This document shows, piece after piece, positions 42,210 to 53,133 of a DNA stretch of 64,000 bases. The stretch is from Nocardioides bruguierae (lineage in GTDB: Bacteria > Actinomycetota > Actinomycetes > Propionibacteriales > Nocardioidaceae), in NCBI RefSeq assembly GCF_023656415.1, contig NZ_JAMOIL010000003.1, positions 124,001 to 188,000 on the forward strand, written 5' to 3'. The translations under genes and the position numbers were made by a program. The notes below the pieces were generated by a model. It searched no databases. It saw only the letters and a list, made by a program, of their open reading frames with translations, and had not been told where the DNA came from. Positions within the stretch are counted from its first letter, which is position 1. The number at the start of each line of letters is the position of its first letter.

Positions 42210-43958
42210 TCAGACCTCGAACGCGCCGCACTCGAGGCGCTTCTTGACCTCCGAGAGGAAGCGGCCGGCGTCGGCGCCGTCCACCAGCCGGTGGTCGTAG
42301 GTCAGGGCCAGGTAGACCATGTGGCGCACGGCGATGGTCTCGCCGAGGTTCGGGTCGTCGATGACGACCGGACGCTTCACCACGGCACCGGGGCCGAGGA
42401 TGGCCACCTGCGGCTGGTTGATGATCGGGGTGTCCCACAGGGCGCCGACCGAGCCGAGGTTGGTGATGGTGAAGGTGCCGCCCGACAGCTCGTCGGGGCC
42501 GATCTTGTTCGTCCGGGTGCGGCCCGCGACGTCGCCGATCTTCTTGGCCAGGCCGGCGATCGACAGGTCGCCCGCGTCCTTCACGACCGGGGTGAGCAGA
42601 CCCTTGTCGGTGTCCACCGCGAAGGCGACGTGCTCCACGTCGTGGTAGGTCACCTCGCCGGCCTCGTCGTCGATGGTCGCGTTCAGCTTCGGGTGCTGCT
42701 TGAGGCTGTCCACGGCCGCCTTGGCGAAGAACGGCAGGAACGAGAGCTTGACGCCCTCGCGGGCCAGGAACTCGTCCTTCTTCGCGGTGCGCAGGCGGGC
42801 GATGTTGGTGACGTCGACCTCGACGACCTGGGTCAGCTGCGCGGAGGTGTCCAGGGACTCCTTCATGCGCGTGGCCACGATCTTGCGCAGGCGCGACATC
42901 TTCTCGGTCGTGCCACGCAGCGGCGACGGCGTCACCGGGACGCCGGCGGCGGCCGGTGCCGACGGGGCAGCGGCGGACGGGGCGGCGGGTGCCGGCGCGG
43001 CCGCGGCGGCCTTCGCCTTCTCCGCCGCGTCGAGGACGTCCTGCTTGCGCACGCGACCGCCGACACCGGAGCCGGTGACCGACGCGAGGTCGACACCGTG
43101 CTGCGCGGCGAGCTTGCGCACGAGCGGGGTGACGTACGTGCCGGAGGAGTCCGAGGACGCGGCGGGGGCCGACGGCGCGGCCGGCTTCGGGGCCTCGGGA
43201 GCGGGGGCGGCCTTCGGGGCCTCGGGGGCGGGGGCCGGCTCGGGCTCGGGCTCCGGGGTGGGCTCCGGGGTGGGCTCGGGCTCCGGCTCCGGGGTGGGCT
43301 CCGGCTCCGGGGTGGGCTCGGGCTCGGCCGGGGCGGCGGAGCCGTCACCGATGAGGGCCAGCTCGGTGCCGACCTCGACGGTGTCGTCCTCGTTGACCTT
43401 GATCTCGAGCAGGGTGCCGGCGACGGGCGAGGGGATCTCGGTGTCGACCTTGTCGGTGGAGACCTCCAGCAGCGGCTCGTCGACGGCGACCTCGTCACCG
43501 ACCTGCTTGAGCCAGCGGGTGACGGTGCCCTCGGTGACGGACTCGCCCAGCTCGGGCAGGGTCACCGGGGTGCCGGAACCACCGGAGCCACCGGACGCGG
43601 CGGGCGCCGCCGGGGCGGGCTCGGGCTCCGGCTCGGGAGCGGCCTCGGGCTCGGGCGCCTCCTCCGCGGCGGGCTCCTCGCTCGGGGCGGGGGCGTCGTC
43701 GCCGCCGGTGGGGGCCTCGCCCTCCTCGCCGATGAGCGCGAGCACGGTGCCGACCTCGACGGTGTCGTCCTCGTTGACCTTGACCTCGAGGAGCGTGCCG
43801 GCGACGGGCGAGGGGATCTCGGTGTCGACCTTGTCGGTGGAGACCTCCAGCAGGGGCTCGTCGACGGCGACCGTGTCGCCCACCTGCTTCAGCCAGCGGG
43901 TGACGGTGCCCTCGGTGACGGACTCACCCAGTTCCGGGAGGTTGACTTCGGTAGCCAA
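42210..43958 (-). CDS. sucB: Dihydrolipoamide acyltransferase (E2), two lipoyl domains
   Basis: E2 core of a 2-oxoacid dehydrogenase complex, probably shared by the pyruvate and 2-oxoglutarate complexes in actinobacteria. Two lipoyl domains with lipoyl-Lys43 and Lys170 ([12 protein letters not shown]), a long Pro/Glu linker, a peripheral-subunit binding domain ([16 protein letters not shown]), and a catalytic domain with [12 protein letters not shown] near the C-terminus, which supplies the active-site His. The start is TTG 43958 with GAAGGA six bases before; no closer ATG or GTG exists. lpd lies upstream and lipA/lipB downstream, so substrate modification and complex genes are neighbours. 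Confidence 0.93.
   Translation of the reverse strand: MATEVNLPELGESVTEGTVTRWLKQVGDTVAVDEPLLEVSTDKVDTEIPSPVAGTLLEVKVNEDDTVEVGTVLALIGEEGEAPTGGDDAPAPSEEPAAEEAPEPEAAPEPEPEPAPAAPAASGGSGGSGTPVTLPELGESVTEGTVTRWLKQVGDEVAVDEPLLEVSTDKVDTEIPSPVAGTLLEIKVNEDDTVEVGTELALIGDGSAAPAEPEPTPEPEPTPEPEPEPTPEPTPEPEPEPAPAPEAPKAAPAPEAPKPAAPSAPAASSDSSGTYVTPLVRKLAAQHGVDLASVTGSGVGGRVRKQDVLDAAEKAKAAAAAPAPAAPSAAAPSAPAAAGVPVTPSPLRGTTEKMSRLRKIVATRMKESLDTSAQLTQVVEVDVTNIARLRTAKKDEFLAREGVKLSFLPFFAKAAVDSLKQHPKLNATIDDEAGEVTYHDVEHVAFAVDTDKGLLTPVVKDAGDLSIAGLAKKIGDVAGRTRTNKIGPDELSGGTFTITNLGSVGALWDTPIINQPQVAILGPGAVVKRPVVIDDPNLGETIAVRHMVYLALTYDHRLVDGADAGRFLSEVKKRLECGAFEV
43200..43325. repeat. Low-complexity Pro/Glu repeat in the sucB linker
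   Basis: Alternating Glu-Pro and Thr-Pro codons give a flexible linker between the second lipoyl domain and the binding domain. The DNA is a degenerate GGGCTC/GGGGTG repeat. Length variation by slippage is likely. Confidence 0.7.
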
Positions 43959-44229
43959 TTCGATTCCTTCGCTCGCGGTTTCGTGTCGGTGCTCGCGGGT
44001 CCGTGCGCGTCGCGCGGGTCCGGTTGCCACAGGGTCGTGCCAGGCTCGGTTGTTCCCGATTGTTCACCCGTAGCGCAACGTGTCGCGCGGCGGGGTCCGC
44101 CCAGCGAACAGGTGGTCGGAGTGCGACCGCGATGCACCGCTGGGCGAACAGTATCGAGAGTTGGTTTCGGATGTCGGACGGGGCTGCGGCGCGTCGGCAG
44201 AAGTCCGAGGGCGGACCCGGCCGGGCGTC

Positions 44230-45633
44230 TCAGCCATGGACGTGCAGCGGCTTCCCGGCGAGCGCGAGGTGCGCCTCGCCCAGCGCCTCGGACTGGGTCG
44301 GGTGGGCGTGCACCAGCGGTGCCACGTCCTCGGGGTGGGCCTCCCAGCCGACGATGGCCTGCGCCTCGCCGACCAGCTCGCCGACGCGCTCGCCGACGAG
44401 GTGGACGCCGACCACCGGCCCGTCGATCCGGCGCACGAGCCGGACGTGCCCGGAGGTGCGCAGGATCTGGCTCTTGCCGTTGCCGGCGAGGTCGTAGGTC
44501 TGGGTCTGCACCGCGTCGTCCCCGTAGCGCTCGCGCGCGGCGGCCTCGGTGAGGCCGACCGACGCCACCTCGGGGTGGGAGTAGGTGACCCGCGGGATGG
44601 TCTCCTCGACCACGGGTGCGGGGGAGAGCCCGGCGAGCTCCTCGGCGAGGAAGATGCCCTGGGCGAAGCCGCGGTGGGCCAGCTGGAGCCCGGGCACGAT
44701 GTCGCCCAGCGCGTGGACGCCCGCGACGGAGGTGCGGCACCGCTCGTCGACGGTCACGTAGCCGCGCTCGGTGGCGACGCCGACGTCCTCCAGGCCCAGC
44801 CCGGCGGTGGCGGGCCGACGGCCGACGGCCACGAGCAGCACCTCGGCCTCCAGGACCTCACCGCCCTCGAGGGTCACCGCCACGCCGTCGTCCGAGCGCT
44901 TCACGCTCTGGAAGGTCTCCCCGGTGCGGGAGGTGATGCCGCGCTTGCGGAACGCACGGGCCAGGGCGGCCGAGCTGGAGGGCTCCTCGGCGGGCAGCAG
45001 GCTCGGAGCGGCCTCCACGATCGTGACCTCGGCGCCGAAGGAGCGCCAGGCGCTGGCCATCTCGCAGCCGATCACGCCGCCGCCGAGCACGATCGCGGAC
45101 GTGGGCACGCGGTCGAGGCGCAGCGCCTCGTCGGAGGTGAGGACGTGGGTGCCGTCGACCTCGATGCCCGGCAGCACGGTGGGTGCCGACCCGGTGGCCA
45201 GGACGACGGCCCGGCCGGTGAGCCTGGTGCGCTGCTGCTCGCCGTCGACCGTGCGGACGACGGTGACCTCACGGGGGCCCGTCAGCGTGCCGCGTCCCTC
45301 GACGACGGTGATGCCGCGGCTGCGGACCAGGCCGGTGAGGCCGGCGAAGAGGCGGGCCACCACGCCGTCCTTGTAGGCGTGCACCCCGGCCATGTCGACG
45401 CCCTCGAGCGTGGCCAGCACGCCGAAGGAGGAGGCGTCGCGCGCGGCGTCGGCGACCTCGGCGGCGTGCAGCAGCGCCTTGGTGGGGATGCAGCCGGCGT
45501 GCAGGCAGGTGCCGCCGACCTTCGCCTCCTCGACCAGCGTCACGCTCAGGCCGAGCTGGGCCGCTCGGAGGGCGCAGGCGTAGCCCGCGGATCCTGCTCC
45601 GAGGATGAGCACGTCGACGTCGGTCCCGGTCAC
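44230..45633 (-). CDS. lpd: Dihydrolipoyl dehydrogenase (E3)
   Basis: FAD flavoprotein that reoxidises dihydrolipoamide. Features are the FAD motif GAGSAG near residue 12, the redox disulfide Cys43-Cys48 (GGTCLHAGCIPTK), a central GGGVIG NAD site, ALGDIVPG before the interface domain, and the His-Glu base pair near the C-terminus (HAHPTQSEAL). 467 residues. GTG start with AAGGACAGG upstream. It is 270 bases upstream of sucB on the same strand and is probably co-regulated. Confidence 0.95.
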   Translation of the reverse strand: MTGTDVDVLILGAGSAGYACALRAAQLGLSVTLVEEAKVGGTCLHAGCIPTKALLHAAEVADAARDASSFGVLATLEGVDMAGVHAYKDGVVARLFAGLTGLVRSRGITVVEGRGTLTGPREVTVVRTVDGEQQRTRLTGRAVVLATGSAPTVLPGIEVDGTHVLTSDEALRLDRVPTSAIVLGGGVIGCEMASAWRSFGAEVTIVEAAPSLLPAEEPSSSAALARAFRKRGITSRTGETFQSVKRSDDGVAVTLEGGEVLEAEVLLVAVGRRPATAGLGLEDVGVATERGYVTVDERCRTSVAGVHALGDIVPGLQLAHRGFAQGIFLAEELAGLSPAPVVEETIPRVTYSHPEVASVGLTEAAARERYGDDAVQTQTYDLAGNGKSQILRTSGHVRLVRRIDGPVVGVHLVGERVGELVGEAQAIVGWEAHPEDVAPLVHAHPTQSEALGEAHLALAGKPLHVHG

Positions 45634-45776
45634 ACCTGTCCTTCCCCACGAGACGCCTCGTTGCGCCCGTGCGCCGCCATCCTGCCACCTCACGGGCGGC
45701 TGTCCACCTGCCTCCGGGGGGCGCGTCGGGACGGTCCTGCTCCGTGGCCTGGGTCGCACAGGGCACACTGGTGAGC

Positions 45777-46142
45777 ATGGGAATCCTGGACCGCTTCCGG
45801 CGCGGCCCGCGCACGAGCGCCCCCGCTCGTGACGGCTTCCGCACCGGCTCCACCCGCGTGCGTGCCTCGGACGCGGCCGACGTCGAGCACCTGCAGGCGT
45901 GGATGGAGCCCCGGCACGGCGTCGAGGGGTTCGTCGAGCCGCGCACGTCGGTCAGCGACGTCACGCTCCTCCTGGTCGCGCACGACGGCGAGTGGACGCG
46001 ACGCCGCGTCCCGTCCGTGAAGTGGGCGCACGCCTTCTGCAACGACCACCGGGTGCCGTCCTACGACGCGGCCGTCGTGGGCGTGCCGCAGCGGATGCGC
46101 GAGTACAACCGCCGCTACCGGGAGCAGCAGAAGCGGGGCTGA
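45777..46142 (+). CDS. Hypothetical 121-aa protein
   Basis: A short basic protein with no membrane helix (MGILDRFRRGPRTSA, then VTLLLVAHDGEWTRRRVP and YDAAVVGVPQRMREYNRRYREQQ). The ATG start is preferred over the GTG two codons upstream. No family was recognised. It lies between the divergent lpd and the convergent pepA. Codon use and composition resemble its neighbours. Confidence 0.6.
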   Translation: MGILDRFRRGPRTSAPARDGFRTGSTRVRASDAADVEHLQAWMEPRHGVEGFVEPRTSVSDVTLLLVAHDGEWTRRRVPSVKWAHAFCNDHRVPSYDAAVVGVPQRMREYNRRYREQQKRG

Positions 46143-46151
46143 GCCGCCGGC

Positions 46152-47672
46152 TCAGCCCGCCAGGTTGCGCGCCACGTCCACGAGCGTGGCCGTGGAGAAG
46201 CCGGTGCCGCCCGCGGTGACGTGGCCCGAGGTGGCCGAGGCGAACGACGGGCCGGCGATGTCGAGGTGCGCCCACGGGGTGGTGCCGACGAACTCGCGCA
46301 GGAACGCGGCGGCGAACAGGCCGCCGCCCCACCGCACCCAGTCGTGCTGGGCGAGGTCGGCGATCTTCGAGGACGTGACGCGACCCTTCATCTCCTCGGG
46401 GATCGGCATGTGCCACATCGGCTCGCCGGCGGTCTCGGAGGCCTCGAGCACCTGCGCGACGACGGCGTCGTCACCGAGCACGCCCGCGACCTTGTCGCCG
46501 AGCGCCAGGACCATGTGGCCCGTGAGCGTCGCGACGTCCAGGACGAGGTCGGGCTCCTTCTCGATCGCCCGGCCGAGCGCGTCGGCCAGCACGAGGCGGC
46601 CCTCGGCGTCGGTGTTGGTCACCTCGACGGTCTTGCCGCCGTAGGTGGTGAGCACGTCCCCGGGGCGCATCGCCGCGCCGGAGACCATGTTCTCGGCCAT
46701 CGGCGCGAAGCAGGAGACCTGCACCGGCAGCCCGAGCTCGGCGATCGCGTACGTGGCGGCGACGACGGTGGCGGCGCCGGCCATGTCGGACTTCATCTCC
46801 TTCATGGACGCGGCGGGCTTGATGGTGAGGCCGCCGGAGTCGAAGGTGATGCCCTTGCCGACCAGCGCGAGGTGGGCGACCGGCTTCTTCGGGGTGTAGG
46901 TGATCTCCACCAGCCGCGGGGCGGCCGCGGAGCCCGCGCCCACGCCGAGGATGCCGCCGCAGCCCATCTCCACCAGCGACGCCTCGTCGTGCACGGTGAC
47001 CTTCACGGTGGCGCCGCGACCCTTGGTCAGCGGCTGCCCGGCGGCGACCACTGCGTCGGCGAAGGTCGGCGGGGTCAGGTCGCCCGGGGGAGTGTTCACC
47101 CACGAGCGCACCTGCTCGGTGGCGCGCAGCACGACCTGCGTCTCCTCCACCAGCTTCTGGGACTCCTTGCGGCGGGCCAACGGGGTCAGCACGACGACCT
47201 GGCCGGGCGCCTCGTCCGTGCGGGCGGCCGACTTGTAGTCGGTGTAGGTGTAGCCGCCCAGCTGCCACCCCTCGACCACGGCGCGCAGCAGGGCCGGGTC
47301 GTCGGCGGGCAGGGCCAGGGCGACGCTGGCGCAGTTGGTCACCACGCGCGCCGCGCCACCGGCCGCGCGGCGCAGGGCGGCCGGGCCGGCGTCCTTGCCG
47401 AGGCCGACCAGGACGAGCTGCGGGCTGCCGATCACGCCGTTGGTCGGCACGCGCACGACCTCGCCGGCCTCGCCCTTGAGCCCCAGCGAGGCGAGCATCG
47501 GGTCCAGCTTGCGGCCGTAGGCCTTGGCCACGTCCTCGCCGCCCGCGGCCAGCGCGACGGCGGGGCCGGACTTGCGGCGCCCCGAGGGCGAGGCGGGCAC
47601 CAGGCCGACGACGACGGCGTCGGCCTTGGTCTTGGCGGGGCTGGCGGCACGGAGGAGGAAGGACGGGCTCAC
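46152..47672 (-). CDS. pepA: Leucyl aminopeptidase, M17 family
   Basis: Dinuclear-metal aminopeptidase, a cytoplasmic hexamer that trims N-terminal residues. The signature [14 protein letters not shown] and the catalytic [11 protein letters not shown] are both present, so the metal ligands Lys, Asp and Glu are conserved. 506 residues with an N-terminal macro-like domain. GTG start at 47672; no ATG fits. It converges on the hypothetical gene before it and diverges from gcvT. Confidence 0.95.
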   Translation of the reverse strand: MSPSFLLRAASPAKTKADAVVVGLVPASPSGRRKSGPAVALAAGGEDVAKAYGRKLDPMLASLGLKGEAGEVVRVPTNGVIGSPQLVLVGLGKDAGPAALRRAAGGAARVVTNCASVALALPADDPALLRAVVEGWQLGGYTYTDYKSAARTDEAPGQVVVLTPLARRKESQKLVEETQVVLRATEQVRSWVNTPPGDLTPPTFADAVVAAGQPLTKGRGATVKVTVHDEASLVEMGCGGILGVGAGSAAAPRLVEITYTPKKPVAHLALVGKGITFDSGGLTIKPAASMKEMKSDMAGAATVVAATYAIAELGLPVQVSCFAPMAENMVSGAAMRPGDVLTTYGGKTVEVTNTDAEGRLVLADALGRAIEKEPDLVLDVATLTGHMVLALGDKVAGVLGDDAVVAQVLEASETAGEPMWHMPIPEEMKGRVTSSKIADLAQHDWVRWGGGLFAAAFLREFVGTTPWAHLDIAGPSFASATSGHVTAGGTGFSTATLVDVARNLAG

Positions 47673-47763
47673 GCGGGCCAGGCTAACCACACCTGACGCC
47701 GGGTCGGGTGGGGACGGGGCCGGGCACGGCCGATCGGTGAGGCGTTCGGGTAGGTTCCGGGCC

Positions 47764-48858
47764 ATGTCGCTGCTGACCTCACCCCTGCACGAGCGCCACG
47801 TCGCGCTGGGCGCCAAGCTCGGCGAGTTCGGCGGCTGGTCGATGCCTCTGGAGTACGCGGACGGCGGCGTGGTGGCCGAGCACACCGCGGTGCGCGAGGC
47901 CGTCGGGATCTTCGACGTCAGCCACCTCGGCAAGGCGACCGTCTCCGGCCCGGGCGCGGCCGACTTCGTCAACGCCTGCCTCACCAACGACCTGGGCCGC
48001 ATCGTCCCGGGCCAGGCGCAGTACACGCTGTGCTGCGACGAGAGTGGCGGCGTCGTCGACGACCTGATCGTCTACCTGCACTCGCCCGAGCACCTGCTGC
48101 TCGTGCCGAACGCGGCCAACACCGCCGAGGTCGTGCGCCGCCTGCGCGAGGCGGCCCCCGCCGGCGTCACCGTCACCGACGAGCACCGCGACCACGCCGT
48201 CCTGGCCGTCCAGGGACCCGCCTGCGACGCCGTCATGGTGGGCGCCGGGCTCCCCGTGGGGCACGACTACATGAGCTTCGTGACCGCCAGCTTCGCCGAC
48301 ACCGACGTGGTCGTCTGCCGCACCGGGTACACGGGCGAGCGGGGCTACGAGGTCATCGCCCCCGTGGCCGTGGCCACCCGGCTCTGGGACGCCCTCGTCG
48401 AGGCCGGCACCGAGCACGGCCTGCGGCCCGCCGGCCTCGGGGCGCGCGACACGCTGCGCACCGAGATGGGCTACCCGCTGCACGGCCAGGACCTGTCGAT
48501 GGACATCACCCCGGTGCAGGCCCGGTCGGCCTGGGCCGTCGGGTGGGACAAGCCGACCTTCTGGGGCAAGGAGGCGCTGGCCGCCGAGCGCGCCGCCAAG
48601 CCCGCCCGCGTCCTGCGCGGCCTCAAGGCCGTGGGTCGCGGCATCCCGCGCGCCCACATGGAGGTCTCCCACGAGGGACGCCCCGTCGGGGAGATCACCT
48701 CGGGCACCTTCAGCCCCACCCTGCGCACCGGCATCGGCCTGGCACTCGTGGCCGCGGACGTGCCGGCCGACGCCCGGGTCAGCGTCGACGTCCGCGGTCG
48801 CACCCTGGAGTTCGACCTGGTCAAGCCGCCGTTCGTCGAGACCGGCGTCCGGGGCTGA
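47764..48858 (+). CDS. gcvT: Aminomethyltransferase, glycine cleavage T-protein
   Basis: Transfers the methylene unit from the H-protein to tetrahydrofolate, releasing ammonia. 364 residues. Signatures are [22 protein letters not shown] at the start, [26 protein letters not shown], and [18 protein letters not shown] near residue 240. C-terminal domain as in GcvT. ATG start. The next small gene begins one base after its stop. gcvP and gcvH are not in the window. Confidence 0.95.
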   Translation: MSLLTSPLHERHVALGAKLGEFGGWSMPLEYADGGVVAEHTAVREAVGIFDVSHLGKATVSGPGAADFVNACLTNDLGRIVPGQAQYTLCCDESGGVVDDLIVYLHSPEHLLLVPNAANTAEVVRRLREAAPAGVTVTDEHRDHAVLAVQGPACDAVMVGAGLPVGHDYMSFVTASFADTDVVVCRTGYTGERGYEVIAPVAVATRLWDALVEAGTEHGLRPAGLGARDTLRTEMGYPLHGQDLSMDITPVQARSAWAVGWDKPTFWGKEALAAERAAKPARVLRGLKAVGRGIPRAHMEVSHEGRPVGEITSGTFSPTLRTGIGLALVAADVPADARVSVDVRGRTLEFDLVKPPFVETGVRG

Positions 48859-48859
48859 C

Positions 48860-49183
48860 GTGCTGCCGGCGCTGCCGCCCGCCCGGGAGCCGGCCTTCCG
48901 GGACCCCGAGCCCGTCGCCCGCCCGTGGTCGTGGCGGTTGCTCGACGACGCCGGGGAGCCCGCGACCTCGGCACCCCGTGACCGGGAGCGGGACGGGGAC
49001 CGGGACGGTGAGCCGGAGCCCGAGGACGCGGTGAGCGACGTGCCCGCCGGGTTCCCCAGCCGGGGTGACGCCGAGACGTGGCTCGGCACCGCCTGGCGCG
49101 GCCTGGCCGCCGCCGGGGTGGCCTCCGTCGTCCTGGTCCAGGAGGGCCGCGAGGTCACGAGGCTGGTGCTGGGCCGGGGCTGA
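48860..49183 (+). CDS. Hypothetical 107-aa protein downstream of gcvT
   Basis: Starts one base after the gcvT stop at a GTG, so it is probably translated with gcvT. Contains an Asp/Arg/Glu-rich middle (RDRERDGDRDGEPEPEDA) and a C-terminal beta/alpha part (TWLGTAWRGLAAAGVASVVLVQEGREVTRLVL). No family was recognised. In this group, a small protein of similar size commonly follows gcvT, but its role is not known. Confidence 0.6.
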   Translation: MLPALPPAREPAFRDPEPVARPWSWRLLDDAGEPATSAPRDRERDGDRDGEPEPEDAVSDVPAGFPSRGDAETWLGTAWRGLAAAGVASVVLVQEGREVTRLVLGRG

Positions 49184-49255
49184 ATCGGGGTCGATCCGGG
49201 GCCGGTCCAGTCCGCTCGCGGGACCTTGGTCATCCCCGCAGGGGGTCTTCTCAAA

Positions 49256-49267
49256 CGGTTGCAACCG
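49256..49267. promoter_or_regulatory. Palindrome CGGTTGCAACCG
   Basis: A perfect 12-bp palindrome 45 bases before the ATG of the large secreted protein. A possible operator. No regulator is identified. Confidence 0.3.
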
Positions 49268-49311
49268 GTGCCGATGTGAGCAGCATCATCCCTGCTCGCG
49301 ATCGGACCCCC

Positions 49312-52300
49312 ATGCGCTCGTCACGTCCGCGCTCGTCCCGCCGACCCTGGGCGCTGCGCGCCCCGCGGGTCCGCTCCCTCCTGGCGGGCCTCCTGGCCGC
49401 CGCCACCACCGCGGCCGGTGTGGTGGCCCTGCCGACCGCTGCCTCGGCCTCCGTGCCGACCTGCGCGTCCGCGGGCCTCACCGTGACCAGCCTCGGCGGC
49501 CCGAACTTCTACATCGGCTCGGGCAGCACGCCGTCCTTCCTCTCCGGCTACACCGGCTACCGGGTGCTGAACGCCTCCGGCGCCCCGCTGGACGACCTGT
49601 ACGTGACGCTGGGCGACTTCACCGGCGGTGCGCTCGACCTGGCCGCCGGGCAGGCGCCGACGCAGCGGGTGGGCGACCTCGCGGACGCCGGCGACGGCGA
49701 GCGGTTCTGGTACCTCACCGCCTCCGGCGCGAGCGCGCTGGCCCAGCAGCACACGGTCACGGTCTCCCAGCACCGTCCCGGCCTGCCCTCCTCGTCCGTG
49801 CTGTGCACGACCAGCGGTGGCTTCACCCAGGTCGCGCAGACGACCTCGGCCAACGCCAACAAGGTCGAGACCGTCACCGTCGACGGCGGCACGCCGACCA
49901 TCGGCTCGACCTTCACCGTCACCGTCACCGGCACCACGGGCACCATCGGCGCGGGGGTCATCGGCGACAGCCAGTCGTTCTGGATGACCCCCTCGGTGGA
50001 CGCGGCGTGGCCGGCGGACGCCTTCCGGCTGATCGGCACCGAGCTGACCATGTCGCCGGACGGCTCGGCGCCCGCGATCACCTGGACCAACACGCTGCGC
50101 CTGGCCGACCTCGGCGCCTCGGCGCGCCCCTACACGGCCGTCTACACCTTCCGCGCCGTCGGCTTCACGCACGCGCCGGCCACGGTGCGTCCGGTGCACC
50201 AGATCGCCTCGGGCAACCTGATGAAGTACACCGGCTCCTACCCGGCCTCCCTGCCGCCGATCACCCCGCCGGACAACGACCTGACCGCGGCGGCGACCGC
50301 CGACCCGGCGACGCTGCCGACCGGTGGCGGCACCACCACCGTCACCACCGCCGTCGCCGGCACCGCCGGCGCCGAGCTCGACGAGGTCGGCCTGACGCCG
50401 CCCGACGGGGCGAGCGTGGTGCCCGGCACCGCCACCTGGTGCGGCGAGCCGGTCGGCGACCCCGAGCTGGTCGACGGCGTCTGGGTCGTGACCGGCCCCT
50501 TCGTCCTCATGCCCGGAGGCTGCGACTTCGTCGTGGACGTGCTGCTCGACGGCACCCCGGGCGACCAGGACATCACGGTCGAGCCCACCGTCGGCGACAG
50601 CATCGTCGGCACCAGCACCGACGTCGTCGACGGCTCCAACGCCGCCGGCGTCACCGTCGAGGTGAACACCCCGCCGGTCACCGTGCCGCGCACCGTGGTG
50701 GTGGACCCGGGCGGCTGGGCCTCGGTGCCGCTGCACCTCCTGGCCTCCGACCCTGACGGCGACCCGCTGGTCCTGACCGACGTCGAGCAGCCCCTCGACG
50801 GCACCGCCTTCTGGGACCCGTCCGGGATCGACTACCTCGGCGACCCGCTGCCCGAGGGCGACCCGGTCGGCTACACCGTCTCCGACGGCCGCGGCGGCAC
50901 CGCCACCGGCACGCTGCTGGTGCTCCCGTTCGGTGCGACGCCGACGGCCGCGCCGCAGACCATCACCGTGGAGCCGGTGCCCGACCAGCTGGTCGGCGAC
51001 GAGGTCCTCGTCCGCGCCACGGCCACCTCCGGCCTCCCGGTCGCCCTGGCGACCACCACCCCCGAGACCTGCTCCGTCGTCGACCACGGCGACGGCACCG
51101 CCACCGTGACGGCGCTCGCCGAGGGCGAGTGCGTCCTGGTGGCGACCCAGGACGGCGACGAGGACTGGGCGGCCGCGACGCCGGTCGAGGTCCCCGTGAC
51201 CGTCACCCGGGCGCCGCAGGTGCTCACCCTGGACGGCGCCCTCCCGACCGGGCTGGAGCCGGGCGGGGAGGTGGACCTGTCCGTGCTCAGCGACGCCGGC
51301 CTGCCCGTCGGCTGGACCAGCCTGACCCCGGAGGTCTGCACCGTCGACGAGGCCGGCCACGTCGTGACCCTGGCTGCGGGCACCTGCCGGCTCGAGGCCT
51401 CCCAGCCCGGCGACGCCGCGCACCTGCCGGCCGAGCCGCTGGTGCTCGTCCTCACCGTGACCGGAGCGGCCCAGCCGCAGGTGGTCACCGCCTCGGGCCC
51501 GGCCCAGGTGCGCGTCGGTGGCACGGCGACGGTGCTCGGCGAGGCCACCTCGGAGCTGCCCGTCACCTTCACCAGCCTCACCCCCGAGACCTGCTCGGTG
51601 GACGAGCAGGGCGCCGTCACGGCGCTCGCCGAGGGCGCCTGCGACATCGAGGTCTCGCAGGAGGGCGACGACGCCTGGCTGCCCGCCGAGCCGGTGGTCG
51701 TGCGTCTCGCCGTCGTGCCCCGCGACGCCCAGCTGCTCGGCCTCGGTGCGCCGGCCGTCGTCCTCGCCGGGCCCGCCCCGGTGACCGTCACGGCCACCAG
51801 CAGTGCCGGGCTCCCGGTCTCCTTCGTCGCCGCCGGCGCCTGCACCGTGCTCGACGTGACCCACGCCGAGGGGGCGAGCAGCGCGACGCTGTCGGTCACC
51901 GACCCGGGTGCCTGCGAGGTCGAGGCGCAGCAGCCGGGCGACGCCGACCACGCGCCGGCGCAGCCCGTCTCGGCCGCCCTCGACGTCGTCACCCCCGTCG
52001 ACGACGTCCTCCGGGTGCCGGCCGGCACCACCGCCGCCGTGGTGGTCGACGTGCTCGACAACGACCCGGCCGGCCCCGTCCCGAGCCGCGTCGGCCGCGC
52101 CGAGCACGGTGCCACGGCCCTGCGTGCGGGCACCGTCACCTACCGGCCCCGCGCCGGCTACCGGGGCGCGGACGCCTTCACCTACACGGTCCGCGACGAG
52201 CAGGGGCGCACGGCGACGGCCACCGTCTCGGTCCGTGTGGCCAACGCGGCCCCGAGCCTGGTCGTCTCCGACGTCCGCCAGCCCGCCGGCACCACTCGCA

Positions 52301-53091
52301 CGGTGCGGCTCCGGGTGGCCGACCCGAACCGGGACGACGTGGTGGTCACCGCGGCCGTCGACGAGCCGGGCGTCACCGCCACCGTGCGTGAGGGCCGCCT
52401 GGTGCTCCGCGCCGGGCGCGAGGTCTCCGGCCACGTGCGGGTGCGGCTGACCGCGACGGACGAGGTGGGCGCGACCGCGTCCGCCGTGCTCGTCGACGTC
52501 GTCACCCCGCCGCGGGTGCGGGTGGCCCGCCAGCGCTTCGTGGAGGGTGCCGGCCGTGCCGACACCCGGGTCTCCTGGAGCCCGGCGCCCACCACCGACG
52601 CCCGCTACGAGGTCCTCGTCGACGGGCAGCGCGTGTGCGTGACCGCCGACCTCCTGTGCGACCTGGACCGGGTGCTCGGCCCCACCCACCAGGTGCGGGT
52701 GCGGGTGCTCGGTCGCGACGGCACCGCCTCGGGCCTGCGCACGGCGACGCGCACCGAGGGCTCGCGGGTGTGGATGGCGACGGTCTACTTCGACCCGGAC
52801 GAGTGGGAGCTGACCGACGGCCAGCGCACCCGTCTGGAGAAGATCGCCCGCCGCATCGTCGCCCTCGGCTTCGGCCGCGCCTACGTCGAGGGCTACACCG
52901 ACGCCGACGGTGACGCCGCCTCCAACCTGCGGCTCGCCCACGCCCGCACCGGCACGGTGGCCGCGCTGCTGGCCGGGCGCGGCATCGGCTCGGACCAGGC
53001 CTGGTTCGGCGAGGACGACCCGGTCGCCAGCAACGCGACGACCACCGGCAAGTCCCAGAACCGCCGGGTGGAGATCTACATCGGCTGGTGA
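49312..53091 (+). CDS. Large secreted Ig-repeat protein with C-terminal OmpA-like domain, 1,259 aa
   Basis: Signal peptide to about residue 47 (LPTAASA). Then a beta-rich domain with paired Cys (50-350), Asn/Asp-rich cadherin-like and Ig-like modules, and about four repeats of 85 residues each containing two Cys (SLTPETCSV...EGECVL) at about 545-890. A Big_9-like module (DVLDNDPAG...YRPRAGYRGADAFTYTV) follows. The last 105 residues are an OmpA-type peptidoglycan-binding domain (YFDPDEWELTDGQRTRL, EGYTDADGDAASN, NRRVEIYIGW). No LPXTG or C-terminal helix is seen, so binding to the wall would be non-covalent. ATG start. Confidence 0.85.
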   Translation: MRSSRPRSSRRPWALRAPRVRSLLAGLLAAATTAAGVVALPTAASASVPTCASAGLTVTSLGGPNFYIGSGSTPSFLSGYTGYRVLNASGAPLDDLYVTLGDFTGGALDLAAGQAPTQRVGDLADAGDGERFWYLTASGASALAQQHTVTVSQHRPGLPSSSVLCTTSGGFTQVAQTTSANANKVETVTVDGGTPTIGSTFTVTVTGTTGTIGAGVIGDSQSFWMTPSVDAAWPADAFRLIGTELTMSPDGSAPAITWTNTLRLADLGASARPYTAVYTFRAVGFTHAPATVRPVHQIASGNLMKYTGSYPASLPPITPPDNDLTAAATADPATLPTGGGTTTVTTAVAGTAGAELDEVGLTPPDGASVVPGTATWCGEPVGDPELVDGVWVVTGPFVLMPGGCDFVVDVLLDGTPGDQDITVEPTVGDSIVGTSTDVVDGSNAAGVTVEVNTPPVTVPRTVVVDPGGWASVPLHLLASDPDGDPLVLTDVEQPLDGTAFWDPSGIDYLGDPLPEGDPVGYTVSDGRGGTATGTLLVLPFGATPTAAPQTITVEPVPDQLVGDEVLVRATATSGLPVALATTTPETCSVVDHGDGTATVTALAEGECVLVATQDGDEDWAAATPVEVPVTVTRAPQVLTLDGALPTGLEPGGEVDLSVLSDAGLPVGWTSLTPEVCTVDEAGHVVTLAAGTCRLEASQPGDAAHLPAEPLVLVLTVTGAAQPQVVTASGPAQVRVGGTATVLGEATSELPVTFTSLTPETCSVDEQGAVTALAEGACDIEVSQEGDDAWLPAEPVVVRLAVVPRDAQLLGLGAPAVVLAGPAPVTVTATSSAGLPVSFVAAGACTVLDVTHAEGASSATLSVTDPGACEVEAQQPGDADHAPAQPVSAALDVVTPVDDVLRVPAGTTAAVVVDVLDNDPAGPVPSRVGRAEHGATALRAGTVTYRPRAGYRGADAFTYTVRDEQGRTATATVSVRVANAAPSLVVSDVRQPAGTTRTVRLRVADPNRDDVVVTAAVDEPGVTATVREGRLVLRAGREVSGHVRVRLTATDEVGATASAVLVDVVTPPRVRVARQRFVEGAGRADTRVSWSPAPTTDARYEVLVDGQRVCVTADLLCDLDRVLGPTHQVRVRVLGRDGTASGLRTATRTEGSRVWMATVYFDPDEWELTDGQRTRLEKIARRIVALGFGRAYVEGYTDADGDAASNLRLAHARTGTVAALLAGRGIGSDQAWFGEDDPVASNATTTGKSQNRRVEIYIGW

Positions 53092-53133
53092 CGGCCCCCC
53101 GCTCACGCCCCCGCGCCTGGCAGGCTCGGGGGC

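Noticed and set aside
43200..43325. Regular repeats that could suggest a CRISPR or other array
   Set aside because: They are in-frame Pro/Glu codons of the sucB linker with no spacers.
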